The notes under the pieces: generated by a model | Database searches by the model: none | Told to the model about the DNA's origin: nothing | Seen by the model: the letters and a program-made list of their open reading frames with translations, nothing else | Shown here: positions 60,982-64,000 of the stretch, piece by piece | Numbering within the stretch: position 1 is the first letter of the stretch | How the letters are laid out: each line of letters opens with the position of its first letter | Made by a program: the position numbers and the translations under genes | Assembly: GCF_902506165.1 (NCBI RefSeq) | Contig: NZ_LR733817.1 | Location: 3,457,937-3,521,936, forward strand | Reading direction: 5' to 3' | Length of the DNA: 64,000 nt | Source of the DNA: Bosea sp. 29B | GTDB lineage: Bacteria > Pseudomonadota > Alphaproteobacteria > Rhizobiales > Beijerinckiaceae

Positions 60982-62778
60982 ATGCCGGTCTACAAGGCGC
61001 CTGTCGAGGACACGCTGTTCCTGCTCAACGACGTCTTCCAGTTCGAGCGCTACAACAACCTCCCGGGCTTTGCCGAGGCGACGCCGGACCTGGTCGAGGC
61101 CGTGCTCGGCGAAGGCGCCAAGCTCTGCGAGGAGGTGCTGCAGCCGATCAACCATTCTGGCGACCAGGAAGGCTGCAAGCGCAATGCCGACGGCTCGGTG
61201 ACGACGCCGAAGGGCTTCAAGCAGGCCTATGAAGCCTACGCCGCCGGCGGCTGGGTCGGGCTCGCGATGGATCCCGAATACGGCGGCCAGGGCCTGCCCT
61301 ACACGCTCGGCGCCATCATGAACGAGTTCTCTTCGTCGGCGAACATGGCTTTCGCCATGTATCCGGGCCTTACCATGGGCGCTATGGCCGCGCTCTATGT
61401 CCACGGCTCTGACGAGCAGAAGCGCACCTATCTGCCAAAGATGGCCGAGGGTATCTGGTCGGGCACGATGAACCTGACCGAGCCGCATTGCGGCACCGAT
61501 CTCGGCCTGATCAAGACCAAGGCCGTGCCGAACGGCGATGGCTCCTATGCTATCACCGGCACCAAGATCTTCATCTCGGCCGGCGAGCAGGACATCACCG
61601 AGAACATCATCCATCTCGTGCTCGCTCGCATTGAGGGCGCCCCTGCCGGCGTCAAGGGCATCTCGCTCTTCGTCGTGCCGCGCAACGAGGTCGGTTCTGA
61701 CGGATCGGTCGGCGCGAACAACCACGTCTCCTGCGGCTCGATCGAGCACAAGATGGGCATTCACGGCAACTCGACCTGCGTCATGAACTATGACGGGGCC
61801 AGGGGCTGGCTGATCGGGACCGAGAACAAGGGTCTCAACGCCATGTTCGTGATGATGAACGAGGCCCGCCTCGGTGTCGCGATCCAGGGGCTGGCCCAGT
61901 CCGAGGTCGCCTATCAGAACGCCGTCGCCTACGCCAAGGACCGCCTGCAGGGCCGGGCGCTGACCGGTTCCAAGAACCCCGACAAGCCGGCCGATCCGCT
62001 CTTCGTCCATCCGGACGTGCGCCGCACGCTGATGTCGATCAAGGCCTTCAACGAGGCCGCGCGCGCCTTCGTCATCTGGAACGCGATCAAGTCCGACGTT
62101 GCTCACCGCTCCGGCGACGATGCCGAGCGTCAGGCTGCCGACGACCAGCTCGGCCTCATGACGCCGGTGCTCAAGGGCGTGCTCACCGATGTCGGCTTCG
62201 ACAATGCGGTGAAGGCCCAGCAGATGTATGGCGGCCATGGCTACATCGCCGAGCACGGCATGGAGCAGTTCGTCCGCGATGCCCGCATCGCCATGATCTA
62301 CGAGGGCGCCAACGGCGTGCAGGCGATGGACCTGGTCGGCCGCAAGCTTGGCCGCGACGGTGGCCGCGCCATCATGGCCTTCTTCAACGAGGTCGGTGCC
62401 TTCGTGAAGGAGAACGAGGGCGACGAGGCGCTGAAGCCGCTGCTGGCCTCTCTCCAGGTCTCGCTGAATCACCTGCAACAAGCGACAATGTGGTTCATGC
62501 AGAACGCGCTCGCCAAGCCCGACAATGCCGGCGCGGGCGCACATGACTACATGCACCTGCTCGGCCTGGTCTCGCTCGGCTATATGTGGGCGAAGATGGC
62601 CAAGGTCGCGCAGGACAAGCTCAAGGCCGGCGCCAATGGTGCGACCGAGCGCATGAACGCCAAGCTCGTCACCGCCCGTTTCTTCATGGAGCGTTCGCTG
62701 CCTGAGACCGCCGCGCATCTGGCGCGGATCACCTCCGGCTCCGACACCACCATGGCGCTGAGCGCCGAGCAGTTCTGA
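60982..62778 (+). CDS. Acyl-CoA dehydrogenase (long, DmdC-like type)
   Basis: 598 aa, an FAD enzyme making the 2,3-double bond of an acyl-CoA. MPVYKAPVEDTLFLLNDVFQFERY is the extended N-terminus of this group. GIWSGTMNLTEPHCGTDLGLIKTKAV is the FAD/substrate loop, and catalytic Glu lies in MIYEGANGVQAMDLVGRKL. A C-terminal extension of about 130 residues (FFNEVGAFVKENEGDEAL to ITSGSDTTMALSAEQF) is typical of this long type. GGGAGG precedes the ATG at 60982. The thiolase follows after repeat copy C, so an acyl-CoA degradation unit. Confidence 0.9.
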   Translation: MPVYKAPVEDTLFLLNDVFQFERYNNLPGFAEATPDLVEAVLGEGAKLCEEVLQPINHSGDQEGCKRNADGSVTTPKGFKQAYEAYAAGGWVGLAMDPEYGGQGLPYTLGAIMNEFSSSANMAFAMYPGLTMGAMAALYVHGSDEQKRTYLPKMAEGIWSGTMNLTEPHCGTDLGLIKTKAVPNGDGSYAITGTKIFISAGEQDITENIIHLVLARIEGAPAGVKGISLFVVPRNEVGSDGSVGANNHVSCGSIEHKMGIHGNSTCVMNYDGARGWLIGTENKGLNAMFVMMNEARLGVAIQGLAQSEVAYQNAVAYAKDRLQGRALTGSKNPDKPADPLFVHPDVRRTLMSIKAFNEAARAFVIWNAIKSDVAHRSGDDAERQAADDQLGLMTPVLKGVLTDVGFDNAVKAQQMYGGHGYIAEHGMEQFVRDARIAMIYEGANGVQAMDLVGRKLGRDGGRAIMAFFNEVGAFVKENEGDEALKPLLASLQVSLNHLQQATMWFMQNALAKPDNAGAGAHDYMHLLGLVSLGYMWAKMAKVAQDKLKAGANGATERMNAKLVTARFFMERSLPETAAHLARITSGSDTTMALSAEQF

Positions 62779-62782
62779 ACGT

Positions 62783-62867
62783 GAATCTCAGCCCGGGCTC
62801 TGGCCCGGGCATCTCTTGCAGAATTGCCTCGTCGTGAAATGGTCGGGCCAAGCCCGGCCATGACGGC
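62783..62867. repeat. Dispersed palindromic intergenic repeat, copy C (partial)
   Basis: About 85 bp. CAGCCCGGGCTCTGGCCCGG at the left and AATGGTCGGGCCAAGCCCGG with CCATGACG at the right. The right half matches repeats A and B (GGTCGGGCCAAGCCCGGCCA resembles GGTCGGGTCAAGCCCGACCA in B); the left half is divergent. Confidence 0.6.
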
Positions 62868-62912
62868 GGGGACCGAAACGAGCCGCAATTGCGGCCAGCC
62901 CGGGAGGCCTTG

Positions 62913-64000
62913 ATGGCTGAAGCCTTCATCTACGATCACGTCCGGACGCCGCGCGGCAAAGGCAAGGCCGATGGTTCGCTCCACGAAGTCACAGCGATCG
63001 AACTGGGCACGCAGACCCTGCGCGCCCTCAAGGAGCGCAACACCCTCGACACCAAGCTGGTCGAGGACGTCGTCTTCGGTTGTGTCGATCCGGTCGGCGA
63101 GGCCGGTGCCGACATCGCTCGCACGGTTGCGCTGAAAGCCGGCTACGGCAAGGAAGTGCCGGGCGTGCAGATCAACCGCTTCTGCGCTTCGGGCCTCGAC
63201 GCGGTGAACCTCGCCGCGGCGCAGGTCATGTCCGGCCAGAAGGAAATGACGATCGGTGGCGGCGTCGAGAGCATGTCCCGCATCGGCATGGGCGCCTCGG
63301 GCTTCGGCATCGCGGTCGACCCATCCGTCGCGATCGACACCTATTTCATGCCGCAGGGCGTTTCGGCCGACCTGATCGCGACCAAATACGGCTTCTCGCG
63401 CGACGATGTCGACGCCTATGCCGTGCGCTCGCACAAGCGCGCCGCGGCCGCCTGGCAGGCTGGCCACTTCAAGAACTCGGTGATCCCGGTCACCGACGTC
63501 AACGGGCTGATCATCCTCGACCGTGACGAGACCATTCGTCCGAACACCGACATGCAGGCGCTGGCCTCGCTCAAGGCCTCTTTCGTCCAGATGGGCGAGA
63601 TGGGCGGCTTCGATGCGGTCGCGACTGCGGCGCATCCGGATGTCGAGTTCGTCAACCACGTCCACCATGCCGGCAATTCCTCGGGCATCGTTGACGGCGC
63701 CGCTGCCGTGCTGGTCGGCTCGAAGAAGGCCGGCAAGGCCGCGGGTCTGAAGCCACGCGCCCGCATCAAGGCCTTCGCCACCACCGGCTCCGATCTAGCG
63801 CTGATGCTGACCGGCCCGGTCGACGTCACCGAACTGGTGCTGAAGAAGGCCGGGATGAGCGTCAAGGACATCGACCTGTTCGAATTGAACGAGGCCTTCT
63901 CCTCGGTCGTGCTGCGCTATCAGCAGGCCTTCGACATCGACGACGCCGTGCTCAACGTCAATGGTGGCGCCATCGCCATGGGTCACCCGCTCGGCGCCAC
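62913..64000 (+). CDS. Acetyl-CoA C-acyltransferase/thiolase (partial, 3' end outside window)
   Basis: 362 codons in the window. A thiolase fold with nucleophile Cys91 in NRFCASGLDAVNLAAAQVMSG, GGGVESMSRIGMG, NHVHHAGNSSGIVDGAAAVLVGSKKA, and LNEAFSSVVLRYQQAF. The last residues seen, VNGGAIAMGHPLGA, hold the catalytic His. The enzyme cleaves 3-ketoacyl-CoA in beta-oxidation or condenses acetyl-CoA. GGGAGG lies before the ATG at 62913. It is 134 bp after the acyl-CoA dehydrogenase and probably in the same operon. Confidence 0.93.
   Translation, partial: MAEAFIYDHVRTPRGKGKADGSLHEVTAIELGTQTLRALKERNTLDTKLVEDVVFGCVDPVGEAGADIARTVALKAGYGKEVPGVQINRFCASGLDAVNLAAAQVMSGQKEMTIGGGVESMSRIGMGASGFGIAVDPSVAIDTYFMPQGVSADLIATKYGFSRDDVDAYAVRSHKRAAAAWQAGHFKNSVIPVTDVNGLIILDRDETIRPNTDMQALASLKASFVQMGEMGGFDAVATAAHPDVEFVNHVHHAGNSSGIVDGAAAVLVGSKKAGKAAGLKPRARIKAFATTGSDLALMLTGPVDVTELVLKKAGMSVKDIDLFELNEAFSSVVLRYQQAFDIDDAVLNVNGGAIAMGHPLGA

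Noticed and set aside
1..64000. tRNA, rRNA, CRISPR, prophage, integrase or transposase genes
   Set aside because: Looked for but not seen. No regularly spaced repeat array and no recognisable phage or transposase protein is present. A covariance-model scan would be needed to rule out small RNAs and riboswitches.

Overview
The window is high-GC, gene-dense DNA from an alphaproteobacterium. Gene content (a periplasmic formate dehydrogenase with DUF3305/DUF3306/DUF6352-type accessory genes, a PodJ-like SEL1 polar protein, zwf-pgl-eda, DUF2239, long-form PurC) and several kinds of palindromic intergenic repeat point to the Hyphomicrobiales (Rhizobiales), with a Bosea-like genome as best guess. 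The genus is inference. I see no tRNA, rRNA, CRISPR array, phage gene, transposase or plasmid origin.

Layout. 1-574: 5' part of a membrane sensor (minus). 786-3361: aldehyde dehydrogenase and an orphan BMP-type binding protein. 3374-10899 (minus): coupled cluster of a DUF2126/transglutaminase giant, a permuted ATP-grasp/alpha-E protein, a second transglutaminase and a HAD phosphatase. 11157-16465: complete Dpp/Opp-type peptide ABC transporter. 16744-19737: zwf, pgl and eda (Entner-Doudoroff, without edd). 19734-20731: divergent DUF2239 and GIY-YIG genes around two CCCGGG-centred palindromes. 20855-27304: amino-acid, acyl-amino-acid and purine enzymes (LhgO-like, M20 amidohydrolase, purC, threonine dehydratase-like, argE-like) and a Gly/Tyr-rich secreted protein. 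27542-33166: second complete peptide ABC transporter. 33176-34728: small conserved protein and an O-antigen-ligase-like protein.

34911-54462 is a molybdenum/formate dehydrogenase island. DUF2478, fdhD, mobA and a 40-residue membrane microprotein come first, followed by SRPBCC, VOC, Mrp/ApbC, a TusA-like protein and a WD40-cytochrome c fusion. Then come a 679-residue polyferredoxin, divergent from a five-gene accessory operon (ligase-like, DUF6505-like, DUF6352-like, DUF3305, DUF3306), and finally an HTH-TorD chaperone fusion, a small Tat protein, FDH alpha, beta and gamma, mobB and moeA. Three promoter regions in the island carry a similar dyad, GATAA-N7-TTAT (36997, 43166, 46808). With the DNA-binding domain fused to the FDH chaperone, this suggests an undescribed regulatory circuit for formate dehydrogenase assembly and is the most interesting signal here.

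54522-56221: TIGR02186-type protein and TauE/SafE exporter between two related palindromic elements. 56457-59906: PodJ-like polar organiser. 60261-64000: MerR regulator, acyl-CoA dehydrogenase and the start of a thiolase, a fatty-acid/acyl-CoA degradation unit with a strong AT-rich operator-like dyad upstream of the dehydrogenase.
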